A stretch of 48,946 bases of DNA. Source: Azolla pinnata (lineage: Eukaryota; Streptophyta; Polypodiopsida; Salviniales; Salviniaceae). The translations under genes were made by a program, and so were the position numbers. Under the pieces are notes generated by a model. That model did not search any database. It was not told the DNA's origin and saw only the letters and a program-made list of their open reading frames with translations. Below, piece by piece: positions 10,901 to 22,277 of this stretch (positions are counted from its first letter, which is position 1; each line of letters opens with the position of its first letter). The DNA lies in assembly GCA_037176905.1 (NCBI GenBank), contig JBBBWG010030433.1, positions 1 to 48,946 on the forward strand. Reading direction: 5' to 3'.

Positions 10901-12784
10901 CTGAGACTGTAGTGAATTATGCAATGGTATACATAGCGCACCTTAAACTCTGGCTGTGTGACTTACCTGATATATCCTCTGTTAAGGAGGTATATACCTC
11001 TATACCTAGTACTTATTTCGACCGTTAAACCACCAAGTAAATGTATAACTAAACAATGTAATCACAACATTGTAGGTGCTTCGAAAAGCAGCTGGGCTTC
11101 TATAGTGATCTAATGTGATGTGGTGCACCTCAATTCATGATATTCAGCGTGGCTATAAAAAGCATTCTTAGTGGTGGTGTAATGAATTTGGACTCAATGG
11201 ATGGCCATGTGTGCTCCTAAGGAAGTTCTTCAACTTGATGGTTTTATTGACTGAGGACTATTTAGTCTGCAAGTTTCTTTCTACTTTTTTTTAATCAAGA
11301 TAGGTTTGGGCGTTTGGAACCCTAATGTAATCTATGCATATGCTCTCTTGATAGTTTGGTGAGGGAAATCATACACAGATATGTGCAAGCGAATTGCTCA
11401 TATTGGGCTTTCATTGTCTTGGATGTCTAGTTCCTGGAAGAAACAACTCAAAGTTGCGAAAGATGCTCGAAGGGTGGATGTATTCCGAGATCGTCTCCTT
11501 CTAAGCCATCGGCTGCTTAAAGGAACCAAGCAACATAAAGACTACCACAGTCTAATTGATGAGGCAGTCAGCAAGCTAGAAGCAGAAGTGAGTAAAATGG
11601 GAGGAGGCTCGAGCACGTTGTCGCGATGCATTGTGAATCGCCTTTCATGCATAGCAGAGGTTCAGAAACTCATCAATCTTTCTGTACAGAAAGCTGATGA
11701 AACAAAGCCGGAGATTGAAAAAGATGGGAGCCAACTTCCAGGTTTTTATATGGCCACTGCTTTTCTGAGCTGTGAATGTCTCATCTCATGTTGCTGGTAC
11801 ATGTCTTGACCTTTAGCTTATGTTCATTTTCCAGGATATAGATCGGCACCTTGTGTTGTACACTTCGGAGATGTGAGCTCATCTTCAATAGTCATTTCTG
11901 TGAGAGAGGATGTGATGAATATAAAGCAAGCCGTGCTCGGTTACAAGCTATGGCATCGAAGGACGAGCGATCCTTCTTATGCATGTGCTCCAACAGGAAC
12001 TGTACATGACATCAGAGCCAGCTTTACAGTCTTGAACTTGCATCCTCTGACTGAATATACTTTCAAAGTGGTTCTATTCACAGCTGAAGGCGATTTGATG
12101 CATAGCGAAGCGGGGTGCTCTACAAAGGCCGTGGAAGATGCAAAACCACCGTTGAAGATCTACTCAGCAGTGGATGTCGTCGTCATCAATACGACTAACA
12201 TGAGCGGAGAGGGGACATCGCGGCGGCCAAAGAGAGCATTCGACATGAACTATAGGATAGATGAACTAGAGAACGGATCCGAATCCCAGGATGACGATTC
12301 TACCAGCGGTTTTCTCTCTCCCTTGGAGGCAAGGACCCGAATTGTTTCGAGCATTCTTCACAGTGATGGTGTGAAGGGATCATATTCTGAGATCCATCAC
12401 GGTGATGAGCTGACAGAAGGTGTGGAAGCCTGTAATCTAGCATCGCAAGGTTGGGCTATGCAGATCCATACGCAGAATCGGCAGCACAGCAGAAGGGTAT
12501 TCGAAGGGCTCATGTACAGCGGCATGCAAAGTGCACTGGACCGTGATGCGGAAGCCGAACTGGAAGCTTTCGAATTCTCTGTAAAGGTGATCCGCTGGCT
12601 GGAATGCGAAGGCCACCTCCGGGGAGAGTTCCGGATGAAATTCTTGACGTGGTATACGCTAAGGGCAACCGAGCACGAAAAAGAGGTGGTGAGTGTGTTT
12701 ATCAGCACTCTTGGAGACGATCCGATAAGCTTAGCGCGGCAGCTGGTCGATGCTTTCGAAGACATCATCGTCGAGGGGAGATAG
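7944..12784 (+). CDS. VIL: VIN3-like (VEL/VIL) PHD-finger protein, three exons
   Basis: Exons 7944-9043, 11431-11741 and 11835-12784 join in frame through GT/AG introns of 2387 and 93 bp to give 786 aa. Residues about 277-362 form the Cys-rich atypical PHD/VEL finger (CKNLAC, CRRCSCSIC, FDDNKDPSLW, GLSSHIECAL, DGSYFCQFCG). Exon 2 is the helical VEL segment (WKKQLKVAKDARRVD, IVNRLS, EVQKL). Exon 3 opens with a fibronectin III-like domain (about 471-575) and ends in the C-terminal VID domain (KVIRWLECEGHL, FLTWYTLRAT). In Arabidopsis this family partners PRC2 in H3K27me3 silencing, for example of FLC during vernalization; nuclear action here is inferred. The N-terminal helical domain usual in the family (KRELV, SWSRREI) is not evident; instead there is a Pro-rich and then Glu/Gly-Gln-rich stretch. 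An in-frame ATG at 7743 exists, but its extension is basic and looks like 5' UTR. Confidence 0.9.
9044..11430 (+). other. Intron 1 of the VIN3-like gene
   Basis: This 2.4-kb intron has donor AG|GTACATA and acceptor GTCTAG|TT. It contains a short GA run (about 9231-9242), a perfect 14-bp palindrome GTTACCATGGTAAC (9411-9424) and no convincing open frame. Long first introns carry regulatory elements in some plant vernalization genes, but nothing recognisable as one is seen here. Confidence 0.8.
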
Positions 12785-15411
12785 AGAGCAGATTACAGCA
12801 ACAGTATAGTCCCCCCTCCAAATGGTGAGATTCCTATTTCAAATTCATCCCCTCATTAGAACAGAAACCATCGCTAAACCAAACGAGTCTTTGTTAGGAT
12901 TTGTCCAAAAGTGGACGGGGATCGATTCTTGTCCTCCGTATACATCCATGGAAATTACCCAAAACAGAGTTGAGGCTCCCCTCCCCACATTTTGCAGATT
13001 TGCATGTGAAAAGGAGGGCCTGCTGTCAAATCAATCAAGACATTCTTTTGTAAGAGAGAGAGCGCCCGCATATATACATGTATGCGGCGTGTTTTCGCTT
13101 TACAATATCTTTGTACATACATTTTTCCACTTGTGTGGTGCAAAAGTTTCAACATGCAGTTCCAGCTGATTCTATCTCTTCTGGATGCTTGCCACTGTAA
13201 CTGCTGCTATCTGTTAATTTGGAGGTTTCAGGGTGAGAAGCTAATACTGTGGGCTTTTCTAAACATTCATTGGTTTGGGTTGAGATCGAGAGTTCGATTT
13301 GTTATGCTTTGCTTAGACAACCTTCTGTTATGCTTTCCAGCAAATGGTTTTGACAACCAAATCATAGATTATTCGTGTGCCTCGCAAACCTTGTGCGATA
13401 AAAGATCATTTGGAAACAATCGCTTACAAAGCATAGAGTATAGAAGACAATAGAAAAAAAAGGCAAAGAGAAAGTGTCAAAACTTTGTGTTCATTCCTGA
13501 ATACATAGATTGTAATATTCACATTCGTAAAAAATATCAAATGTTAATATATGGATGATAACGAATATATTATACTAAAACAACCCAACGTTTTATGAGC
13601 TCGTGATAAAATAAATCATTACTCAAATATGGGCTCGGGTTCGAATCTCTTCAACTCCCTTTTAAATTTTTCTAATTTATTTTAAAATTTTTTTTAGTCC
13701 GAACTTATTGATTATTAGTTATTTTTTATATAATAAAACGAGTGGTTCATTTCATACTTTGGAGTCTTTTTTCATTCTCGAATAATACTTTTATCTTTGA
13801 ATATGAATTATTCTGGACTAAAATCAATGCCTGAATACAAAAATATCCTTTCATCAGAAAATTCCCCAGTCATGCATCACGGAAGTATTCATGTTCCGTA
13901 ATGTGAACCGATGTCCACCATAATACAGTTTGCAACCATTGATTCCATGCAATGATACGAAAATCCCCAACAGTTCTGCCCTCTTTGTGCTCCTCCAAAC
14001 ATTAGCATACGTCGCAACATGAATCCATTGCATCTAGAAGCTCCAAATATACACATTATTTGTTTCATCAAAAAATCTCCCCATTCATGCATCAAGATAC
14101 TGTCGTAACATAATTCAAATCATTATGTACGGGGAGGCAGAAATATCTGTCTAAAGGATTTGTAATTCCAATTAGATTTTGATCCCATCCGAAAATAAAA
14201 TGGACCAAGTGTCCAAGTTTTATGAAATTGCAACCCCCTTTGTTCTGCAACATTAAAAAAAAACCCAATAATATACTATTAAACTGGCTTCTTAGAGTCG
14301 ATACTAGCTAGCTCTAACAAGACTGCTGGAACAGTTATGCAAGACAAATTTTAGGTCTATGCAAAATTTCAAAATAAACAATATGGTAATGGAACTTTGA
14401 AGCTCTCTCAACTGCAAAACTTCTCTTGTACTGGTAAATTTATCTTGTGAACTAGTCACTCTCATAACACCAATGGAGGAAATTTGAAAAACAAAACCAA
14501 TATCCGAATCTTCATAGCCAAATGACATTCTTGCTAGCGGCGAACAGAGTCTGTCCCAATCGAAAGAACCCCTGTAAAGGTAATAAATCTTAACACTTGT
14601 AAAAGTCCTCATCCACACTACAGGATCAACTTACAAGACCATAAACAATCGCTCGGTGTTCCTACAAGCCACAAATTGTATGACCTACGCATTGAGATTG
14701 CATATAACTAATGGGGGCACATTATGCAGAAGAAACCATTGGAAAATTACTATTTTCCTAGCTTGCTGCCTATCCCATATGCCTCCATATGGACGGGTAA
14801 CTCAAGCTATAACATCCGACTGACTTAGTATACAACTCGTCACACCTCTTTATACAGATAGAGCCCCCGTGATCCTTTGCAGGTCGACGACCATATCTCC
14901 GTATAACTTCGTATTGTCATTGATCCCATTTGCTCAATTTCATACCTCTACATGGTATGATTCGATCCCCTACACCTGTACTTCCGATTTTTGTGTCGAA
15001 AGGTGTCAAGAATCACTAGAGGGCGGGGTTGAAGCGCTTATTATATGCGAACGGAGATTAGCAACGCTGGTATTGAGATCGAGTCTAAGAACGATTAGGA
15101 ATAAGATAAGTCTCTCTGAGAAATGGACGAGCTCCGGCATCCGCAAGAAGGGATTAACCATAAATGAAGAACGACAAACTTATAAGTTTGTACACCCTAG
15201 AAGCAAATAGCACTTGATCGACATCATAAGATTAATGCGGAAAGAAGAACATCGCATGAGTCGAAGCGTTTGTGGGCTCGACAACAGAAGGGGGCAAGAT
15301 GATCGCATCGCAGTACACAGGTTATGTACAAGTTATTCCATGCCAAACGACAGAGCGAAGTACAGATTGGAGAGATTACGTAGAGAGGCTAGCAAGAGAC
15401 AGCGGCGATAC
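12785..15411. other. Intergenic DNA between VIN3-like and peroxidase genes
   Basis: About the first 500 bp probably holds the 3' UTR of the VIN3-like gene. The rest is AT-rich with no recognised gene. A box-B-like GGTTCGAATC lies at 13638-13647, with only a poor box A upstream, so it is at best a decayed tRNA-derived fragment. The two genes converge, and the last few hundred bases before 15412 should contain the peroxidase 3' UTR on the - strand. Confidence 0.5.
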
Positions 15412-18400
15412 TCAATTCACGACGTCGCAGCGCTTCCGGATCTCTCCCTGGGAGCCGGTGAGGACGTTGTACTCGGTGAGGATGCTCATGGCCTCGACGA
15501 ACTGCTGGAAGAAGTAGGCGTTGTCGCCGGCGAAGCGCTGCACGAAGGCGCTGGTCCTGGGGTCGAGGTAGAGCGCGTTGTCGATCTTGAGCAGGCCTTT
15601 CAACTGCATGACATTCTTGAAGTAGTTGTTGTCGAACTTCATCGGGGTCACGGGGTCGTTCCTCGAGTAGAGCACCGCGTTGGGGTCGGGGTTTGGCGTC
15701 GGGCATCGCATCTTGAGGTACGAGGAGTAGGAGCTGTTGAGCGTGGCGTCGACGGTCGGATACAGCCTCTCCACCAGGTGCTTGCAGTGGGTCCTCCCCA
15801 CGGTATGAGCTCCTGTATGTATGTATGTTGAGAGCACAGTATACCGAGTCCAAGGATACAGGAAACATCAAGATTCAACACCAATCACTACAACACACAT
15901 AGGGTAAGGTAAGTTAGCAACACCCCAATTTCCATAGACAAACGTAATAGTCGCTAGCTATATGCGGCACAGAAAAAGTGCGTCGCCCATAAATTCACTA
16001 CAAGGTATTGGCGAGTTTATCGCGACCTAGTGGAGTTTAAAGCGCTGATTAGAGTGAGTTGCTATGCTGTTAAAAAAGCGCGTACTTCATAAATGAAATG
16101 CGTTTTAGAATTCCGAGACGTATTGTTACGTCACATTTGTAAATGTCAAAAACATTTGACGTAGGCTACTGCTAACTATTTTGCGTGGAAAGCGAGTATT
16201 AGTCATTTTGTAAACTTACATTTGAGATCTGATCCTTCCAAAACTTGCGGATCCTATAAATCTACTAATCATTCGGAGTTTCAGCGGTTCAAGTAATTGC
16301 GAATTTGTATAGCTATTTAATGTATTTAACGACGATATGTTAAACTGCGTACTCTGAAGCATTTCTACTTTTCTTTGTTTTATTAATACTGCTAAACTAT
16401 GTAATGCACGTACTATACATGTACGGTATGCTATATCTGTAGCAACTAACTAATTTGCTGGAAAAAAAAACCGATGGACAAACAGAGTAGATTTTTTAAA
16501 ACAGTCACAAACTAGAGAGAGATTCAGCATATATATGTCAGAGTCTGAGCTGCTGCTTTCTGTGGCTACTGACAAGGGGGAGAACAGAGAGACCTAAAAG
16601 AGCGATCGATTGGGGCGTGTTGAGGTTGAACGCCGCCATGGACTCGAGGAACTTGGACACCTCGACGTTGTGGCCCACGAGCTGCGCGTCAGCAGCGGCA
16701 CGACTGTATTCTCGCGTATCTCTGCGCCCGGTCTTTACCTGGAACTGTGGCCCACCCAGCTGCCAAAGAAGAAAAGCCAGAGTGTTTCTGTTCGGCAAAT
16801 GTCGAAGCGAAAAACACACAATGCATGCGATCGAGCAAGACGTAATGAAATCGATCGAATTGTGCAGAGATCGACACTGGAAGCAACGAGTATTTTTGCC
16901 AGCAGGCCGATCCGCAGGTTCCACTGATTCACAATCAGGCTTGTACCATCAAGGCCAGAGGTGCGTGTCCCCACGGACAAAGTAAACACGCATCGCATGC
17001 GATCGAAGCAAGCACTGATTCTACTAAAGTCGATCGAAGCAAGCACAGATTCTACTAAAGTCGATCGAGTCATGCAAGATCGAGACACAGGCGTTTCTGA
17101 TCGATCAGCTATTGTTGCAGCAAGCTTTAAGCAGGCGGATCGCTAGGTGATTCCACAATCTCTGATTGATCAGACTAATCATATTTTACCATCGCGATCC
17201 CGTCGCGGCCCGACAGGATGAGGATGTCGGCGCATGACACGACGCCGGGGCACTGCCTCTCCACCTCCTCCTTGATCACGTCGACGATGTACTTGAAGTT
17301 GCGCAAGCCGAAGTTCTTGTCGGACTCGAGCTCGCTTTCGTGCTCCGTGGTCGATTCCAGCAACAGAGACCCATCGCATCCCTGCACGTTTGTTTAGATT
17401 CTTAATTAATCCCACTTGATCATGAACCCTAACCCTAAACTCTAAACCCTAATCAAGCCCTAAACTCTAAACCCTAATCAAGCCCTAAACTCTAAACCCT
17501 AATCAAGCCCTAAACTCTAAACCCTACTCAAGCCCTAAACTCTAAACCCTAATCAAGCCCTAAACTCTAAACCCTAATCAAGCCCTAAACTCTAAACCCT
17601 AATCATGAACTGCAGGATTAACCCCGAATTAATTAACGGATATTTAACCCAGCTAAACTCTAAACCCTAATGATCATGGACTGGAATATTAACGCAGTCA
17701 AACCCTAAACCCTACCTAATTCGTTTTTCTTTTTGCTAATTATTAATTAATTCCACATATGTAAGTACCCTACACTCTAAACCCTAATGATCATGGACTG
17801 GATTAATTAGTACCCTAAACCCTGCCTAATTCGGGCATTAGATCCAATGGAGCCCCACCAACAGTGCTAACGAATTCGAATGATCGGCCACCAGACTATG
17901 GATCGATCGATGAATATATCATCGATCGTCGATTGCTCCCATGGGTTTCATCGGGTTCGATCCAATATAATCGAGCGCGACGATACTCGACTGCAGTTCA
18001 TGACGGCGCAATCGATTCGAAATCATGGAGCTCTCGATTCGATCCGCAGCTGGCAGCGATCGTGGGCGATTTTTCTTCTGCGCCCCAGATCATCGATTGC
18101 GGTTCAACTAATTGCAGCATCGATTGCATAATTGGACAGATAGTATAGATCGATCCGCAGCTGCGGGCAGCGATCGTGGGCGATTTTTCTTCTGCGCCGC
18201 AGATCATATCATGATTCGAATGTATGATATTCATGGGCGATTATACCTGAACGGCGCAGTCGTGGAAGATGTTGCGGGTGAAAGAGACGGCAGCGTTGCC
18301 GTGGATGTAGTAGACCTTCTTCACCTGCTCCCGCACGATCGCCTCCACGTTGGGGCAGCTCTCCCTGTAGAAGTCGTAGCGAAGCCCGCTACTGCTACTG

Positions 18401-18522
18401 CTACTGATCGTAGCTGCTGCTGCTGCAGATGATATGAATGATGGCGATGATGACGATGGCGATGATGATGATGGCATCAGCACGAGCATCATGATCAGCT
18501 GCATGATGGTGATCAGCGCCAT
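15412..18522 (-). CDS. PRX21: Class III secretory peroxidase, PRX21-like, four exons
   Basis: On the - strand, exons 18522-18247, 17381-17190, 16759-16594 and 15812-15412 join in frame to 344 aa with GT/AG introns. It is a heme peroxidase of the apoplast/cell wall that uses H2O2 to oxidise phenolics. The N terminus (MALITIMQLIMMLVL) is a signal peptide. RNIFHDC holds distal Arg83 and His87, GCDGSLLLE follows, SCADI is present, and LLGAHTVGRTH holds proximal His214. The words YYIHGNAAVS, RNIFHDC and NAVLYSRND and the C-terminal LTGSQGEIRK resemble Arabidopsis PRX21 closely; the orthology call is from memory of that sequence. The start at 18522 was chosen for its good context (A at -3, G at +4); an in-frame ATG at 18558 would add 12 mostly Met residues. 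The gene is surrounded by simple repeats, and its introns carry repeats. Confidence 0.9.
15996..16200 (+). mobile_element. CACTA-type transposon end in peroxidase intron 3
   Basis: CACTACAAGGTATTGG at 15996 has the signature terminus of CACTA (En/Spm) DNA transposons. It matches TACTACAAGGTATTGG (reverse strand, 43722 downward) and the ends of the 153-bp units at 3 kb. It is followed by GTTTATCGCGACC, in the style of CACTA subterminal repeats, and by an imperfect inverted repeat around 16126-16161. No matching second end is seen in the intron, so this is a truncated end or a fragment; its right limit is arbitrary. Confidence 0.45.
16990..17070. repeat. Tandem duplication of ~31 bp in peroxidase intron 2
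   Basis: A unit starting GATCGAAGCAAGCAC and ending CTACTAAAGTC occurs twice in a row with one base difference. Confidence 0.7.
17425..17825. repeat. Interstitial telomere-like repeat, 25-bp unit, in peroxidase intron 1
   Basis: Units containing CCCTAAACTCTAAACCCTAA recur at an exact 25-bp period, with AAGCCC at 17455, 17480, 17505, 17530, 17555 and 17580. Scattered CCCTAAACCCTA words continue to about 17825. The plant telomere repeat is CCCTAAA, and this is a degenerate higher-order form of it. It sits a few dozen bases inside the 3' end of intron 1 of the peroxidase gene. Confidence 0.85.
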
Positions 18523-18559
18523 ATTCTGCAGCGCCGGCATCATCATCACCATCATCATC

Positions 18560-19187
18560 AGCCGCGAATCAGATCTACCTATCTATCTATCTATCTTACC
18601 GATCGAATCATCCAAGTACTAGTACTGTAGTATATGTAGAGTGCGATCGATCGATTACCAGCTCGCTTGATGATCTGCGCTTCTTGGAGTATTCCCGTAG
18701 ACGTCGCTAGACGATCGATTATATATATATATATATATATATACTGATCCGTTTTGCTAGAACTGGTTAGTGGGTCCTCCATCGACATCATCCGCCCGAG
18801 GTACTACTAACTATAGTTCTGTAAGTAAGTCATATTTTCCGGCCCCACCGATGATCATCGACCTGCGCAGCTGCACCATGATCGATCGATCCATCGATCG
18901 ATCGATCGATGATTATGAGTGATTCGCCTTCGCACGCTAGCTACTATTCCCCACGCTGTCGGCGCGATGATGACGACGACGACGACGACGACGACGATGA
19001 TGATGATGATGATGATGATGATGATAATGGTGATGATGATGATGATGGTGATCATGAACCCTAAATATCTACTGATGATTCGATCGATCGATCGATCGAT
19101 CAGTATATTAACCGATCATCATCATCATGAAAGCGTCGCGCTCATCATCAGCATCATCATCAGCATCAGCATCAGCATCATCATCAG

Positions 19188-19228
<41 letters not shown>

Positions 19229-19740
19229 CCGCGATCACGCGAGCTTTTGTCGATTAGGCTCCAAACTTTTGCTGCAGATCGATCACGAATCCGTTTCGGC
19301 GAAGTGAATCTGCGCCTTTCCGTTTCGATCACAGCTGGCCAAACGAAAAAAAAAGAATGGCAGCTTTGCCATGAATGCGCTGGATCACGACTCACTCGCT
19401 CCTCGACGAAGAAGATCATCAGCGTTTTCTGCGCGGGGCCACCGACATGAACTGCATCTTTTTCTTGAATCAGTACGATTCTTCATCTTCAATCTCCAAT
19501 CTTGAATCCTTATCTTCGTTATATCATGCATCTTCGTCAGATTCAATCTTCATCTTCAATCATGCATCTTCTTCATCTTCAACTCTAAACAGATCTGCGT
19601 TTATTGTCGGCATTGAGGCACCAATCGAAATTCCCCGGCATTTAATGGCCGTCATGTGCTGCTCTGCGATTTCCATCATCGATCGATCGATCACAAACAT
19701 CGCTCCGGACTTTCTCCTTCTTTTTTGCTGGAGATAATCA
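18560..19740. repeat. Microsatellite belt upstream of the peroxidase gene
   Basis: It holds a CTAT run (about 18577-18597), (TA)n (about 18720-18741), GATCGATC runs (18885-18911 and 19080-19101), (GAC/GAT)n (18966-19050) and (ATC/AGC)n (19115-19228). The last two are reverse complements and could pair. No coding sequence is credible; the long open frames are simple-repeat by-products. The peroxidase promoter should lie in the first part, but no single TATA box can be chosen among the many TA runs. Confidence 0.75.
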
Positions 19741-20827
19741 GCAGGCAATTAGAACACGGATGGCGATTGCGATCCCGGGCGGGCCTAATTTTTTGCAGGC
19801 TTGACGATTAATCCGCAGATGATTAACGCATGATGATCGGGGGCTTAATTATTGCTCATACGGCTGATATTAATGATTCGCTCAGATGTACAAAGACTAA
19901 TTGTGAACTCAATTAACATCAAATTAACTGATTGATTAATGTCCAGCTAGCACCAAATTATTACGTTAATCAATTACTTAGATCACAAATTTACTCACGA
20001 TTAGAATCGATTAGAATCGATCGATCGATCATGCATTTATGGATGCTGCTTAATATCCGATCCACTGCGTGCGGGTGGGCAATTAATTATTGATCGGCCG
20101 CCGGCAGTAATCCCGCGAGTTCAAACTCGGCAGATCCTGTTAATGCGAACTCCGTGCCTAATGACCTTGCGCATGTGCTAGTAATCGTGCGATTAGCGGC
20201 GTCGTTAATGCGCCTTGTTAGCGAATTTCTCGCTCTCCCGACGTAATCAGCGCAGCTGGAATATCAGCGTCTTATGCCTTAATGTGATGATCAGCGAGTA
20301 AGAAGCATGATTAGCGTCGTAATTAGTGCAGCAATGGACTCTCGATATGCGTCGATCTGTGCAGTGAGTGGCCGACTCACACGGTGTGATTAGCACCCAG
20401 ATTAAGAAGCAATTAGCGCCGGAAATCGAGTGCAGTGAGCGGATTCGGAAATACATGTGATGATCCGTGGCAACAGGATTAGCGTATGATTAGCGAGAGC
20501 AAGAAGTATGATCAATGGCAAATCATCTGCATTATCGGCTGCAGGTTGAAGAAGGCCGCAGCAGCAGACGATGAGGATGAGGATGATGAGGATTGATGAT
20601 TGATTGATCACTGATGATTCATGATTCATTGATGACGGGGCCCATTGGGGCTGATGATCATATGGAAAAAGGAAGAAGCTGCAGCTTTTAGAAAGATCAG
20701 CTCCACCTGCAAGCATTGAAGCGTGAGAATTATAGCTGCAGATTGACGATGAATTAGCAGATCATCAAGTCTAGGATGATCATCAGAGCCGGAAGAAAAA
20801 AACAGAAGGTGCAGGGTGCTGCAGTTT
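19741..20827. other. Unassigned DNA with recurring ATTAGCG/TTAATGCG words
   Basis: No gene is recognised. The stretch is rich in ATTAGCG, ATTAACG, TTAATGCG and GATGATCAGCG words without a fixed period. GATTAGCR or AATTAGCR occurs at least seven times between about 20190 and 20760. It may be a diverged repeat of unknown type. Confidence 0.4.
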
Positions 20828-20867
20828 TTAGGGTTTCGTCTAGCGCGGATCCATGACGAAACCCTAA
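20828..20867. repeat. 13-bp perfect inverted repeat with telomere-type arms
   Basis: The arms TTAGGGTTTCGTC (20828-20840) and GACGAAACCCTAA (20855-20867) flank a 14-nt loop at the edge of the telomere-like cluster. Confidence 0.8.
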
Positions 20868-21178
20868 TTAACGTCCACGTAAATCTGAACTGAACCCTAA
20901 AAACCCTAATCATCTGTAAACACCCTAAAAACCCTAATCATCTGTAAACACCCTAAAAACCCTAAACATCCGTACCCTAAATATCCGTATAAAACACCCT
21001 AAAAACCCTAAACCCTAAACCCTAAAAATCCGTAAACACCCTAAAAACCCTAAACCCTAAACCCTAAAAATCCGTAAACACCCTCAAAACCCTAAACACC
21101 CGTAAACACCCTAAAAACCCTAAACCCTAAACCCTAAACATCCGTAAACACCCTCAAAACCCTAAACCCTAAACCCTC
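20858..21178. repeat. Interstitial telomere-like repeat cluster
   Basis: Imperfect CCCTAAA/ACCCTAAA units are grouped into longer units. The first type is about 28 bp and ends in ATCATCTGTAAACA; the later type is about 40 bp and contains ATCCGTAAACACC. It is distinct from the 25-bp type at 17.4 kb and in the same strand orientation. Confidence 0.85.
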
Positions 21179-21179
21179 G

Positions 21180-21983
21180 CCGAATGGAAACATGGTAATT
21201 AGTTCCAGAGTGCAGATGCAGAGCAATTAATCCTAGGCTCCTCTAATGCTAGCCTTCATTGTCTTCAACATCGCTAATGTCATTGATCAATTACATTTTA
21301 ACGCCTACTAAAATTAAAAATTGCAAAAATTAACGCATCTTCTTACGACCGGTATTTCCTAATCGCCCGTTCGCCCTAATTACGTCGTAATCTTGATTCA
21401 CCCCCATGTAAATTGTCAGAGGTTAGGGTCGCTAAAATCGGAGGTTAATCAATTATGGAGCAACCTCTGATCTGAGAATGCTCCAGCTATATTACATAAT
21501 CAACAGTAACTAGTGCATTAAACTATTGAGACAATGCAGAATTAACTCGGGCGCGATCAAGGTTATGGCTTAATTATCCCAAGTGCTGATTAGGAAATCA
21601 AATGAAATTTGAAATTTCTAGTTTCAATAGGCAATCAAATGAAATTTATAATTTTGTTAGGCGGTTTTTTTCATACCATGTGCTGCACTGTCTTGCCTAT
21701 ACTTCCAAAAACGTTTGTCTATCTATCAACACATAATTATGCAAAAGACTCATCGTACTGCGCATGACAAACATTTAATATGAGTCCAATCGGAAGAACG
21801 ACCGCGAGAAACGAAAGGTATGTGTACTCAAACTATATGACCAGTGTCATATAGTTGTTGGTTGATCACATATGCCACATCTTCTGGAACTCATAAAACA
21901 AACCGATACAATAATTTAGAAAGAGAGAGTGAGCCAATCTAGAAGTTCTCTATTGACAAATACCAATAAATTATTCTCCTTAT
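21180..21983. other. AT-rich intergenic DNA
   Basis: No gene is recognised. AATCAAATGAAATTT occurs twice near 21600-21650, a local duplication. Confidence 0.4.
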
Positions 21984-22277
21984 TGTTATACAGACAAGTT
22001 TTAAACTCACGAACCTTATCTATAGAATCAATTGTTCTAGTTGATTGATTAACCATAGAATCATAATGTAAATGGCAATACATATAGAATTAATATTCAT
22101 TTTTTATGTTCCAGAAAGTTCTAAAACTTTCTAGAANNNNNNNNNNNNNNNNNNNNNNNNNNNNNNNNNNNNNNNNNNNNNNNNNNNNNNNNNNNNNNNN
22201 NNNNNNNNNNNNNNNNNNNNNNNNNNNNNNNNNNNNTTGCCTAGCTCTGTTTTGCTCTTCGATATCTGTCCGTGACA
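21984..22277 (+). mobile_element. LTR of a Ty3/gypsy element, interrupted by the assembly gap
   Basis: The left part (21984-22136, starting TGTTATACAGACAAG) and right part (22237-22277, ending GTCCGTGACA) match the two ends of the LTRs of the chromovirus at 40.0-43.3 kb. The middle is replaced by the gap. The flanking 5-mers (CTTAT and TCTAC) are not a duplication. It may be one solo LTR, or the outer LTR parts of an element whose rest was lost in assembly. It is a fossil, diverged from its relatives. Confidence 0.75.
22137..22236. other. Assembly gap, 100 N
   Basis: Exactly 100 unknown bases, the conventional size for a gap of unknown length. It falls inside an LTR, a usual place for assembly to fail. 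Confidence 0.99.

Noticed and set aside
12397-12768. 123-aa open frame on the - strand
   Set aside because: Antisense shadow of VIN3-like exon 3.
15214-15831. 205-aa open frame on the + strand
   Set aside because: It is the antisense of peroxidase exon 4, which encodes clear peroxidase motifs on the - strand.
15890-15910. Second CACTA-like motif (CACTACAACACA)
   Set aside because: Lacks the AAGGTATT continuation shared by the other ends.
18919-19450. Poly-Met/Ile, poly-Ser and poly-Asp frames
   Set aside because: Translations of GAT/ATC microsatellites.
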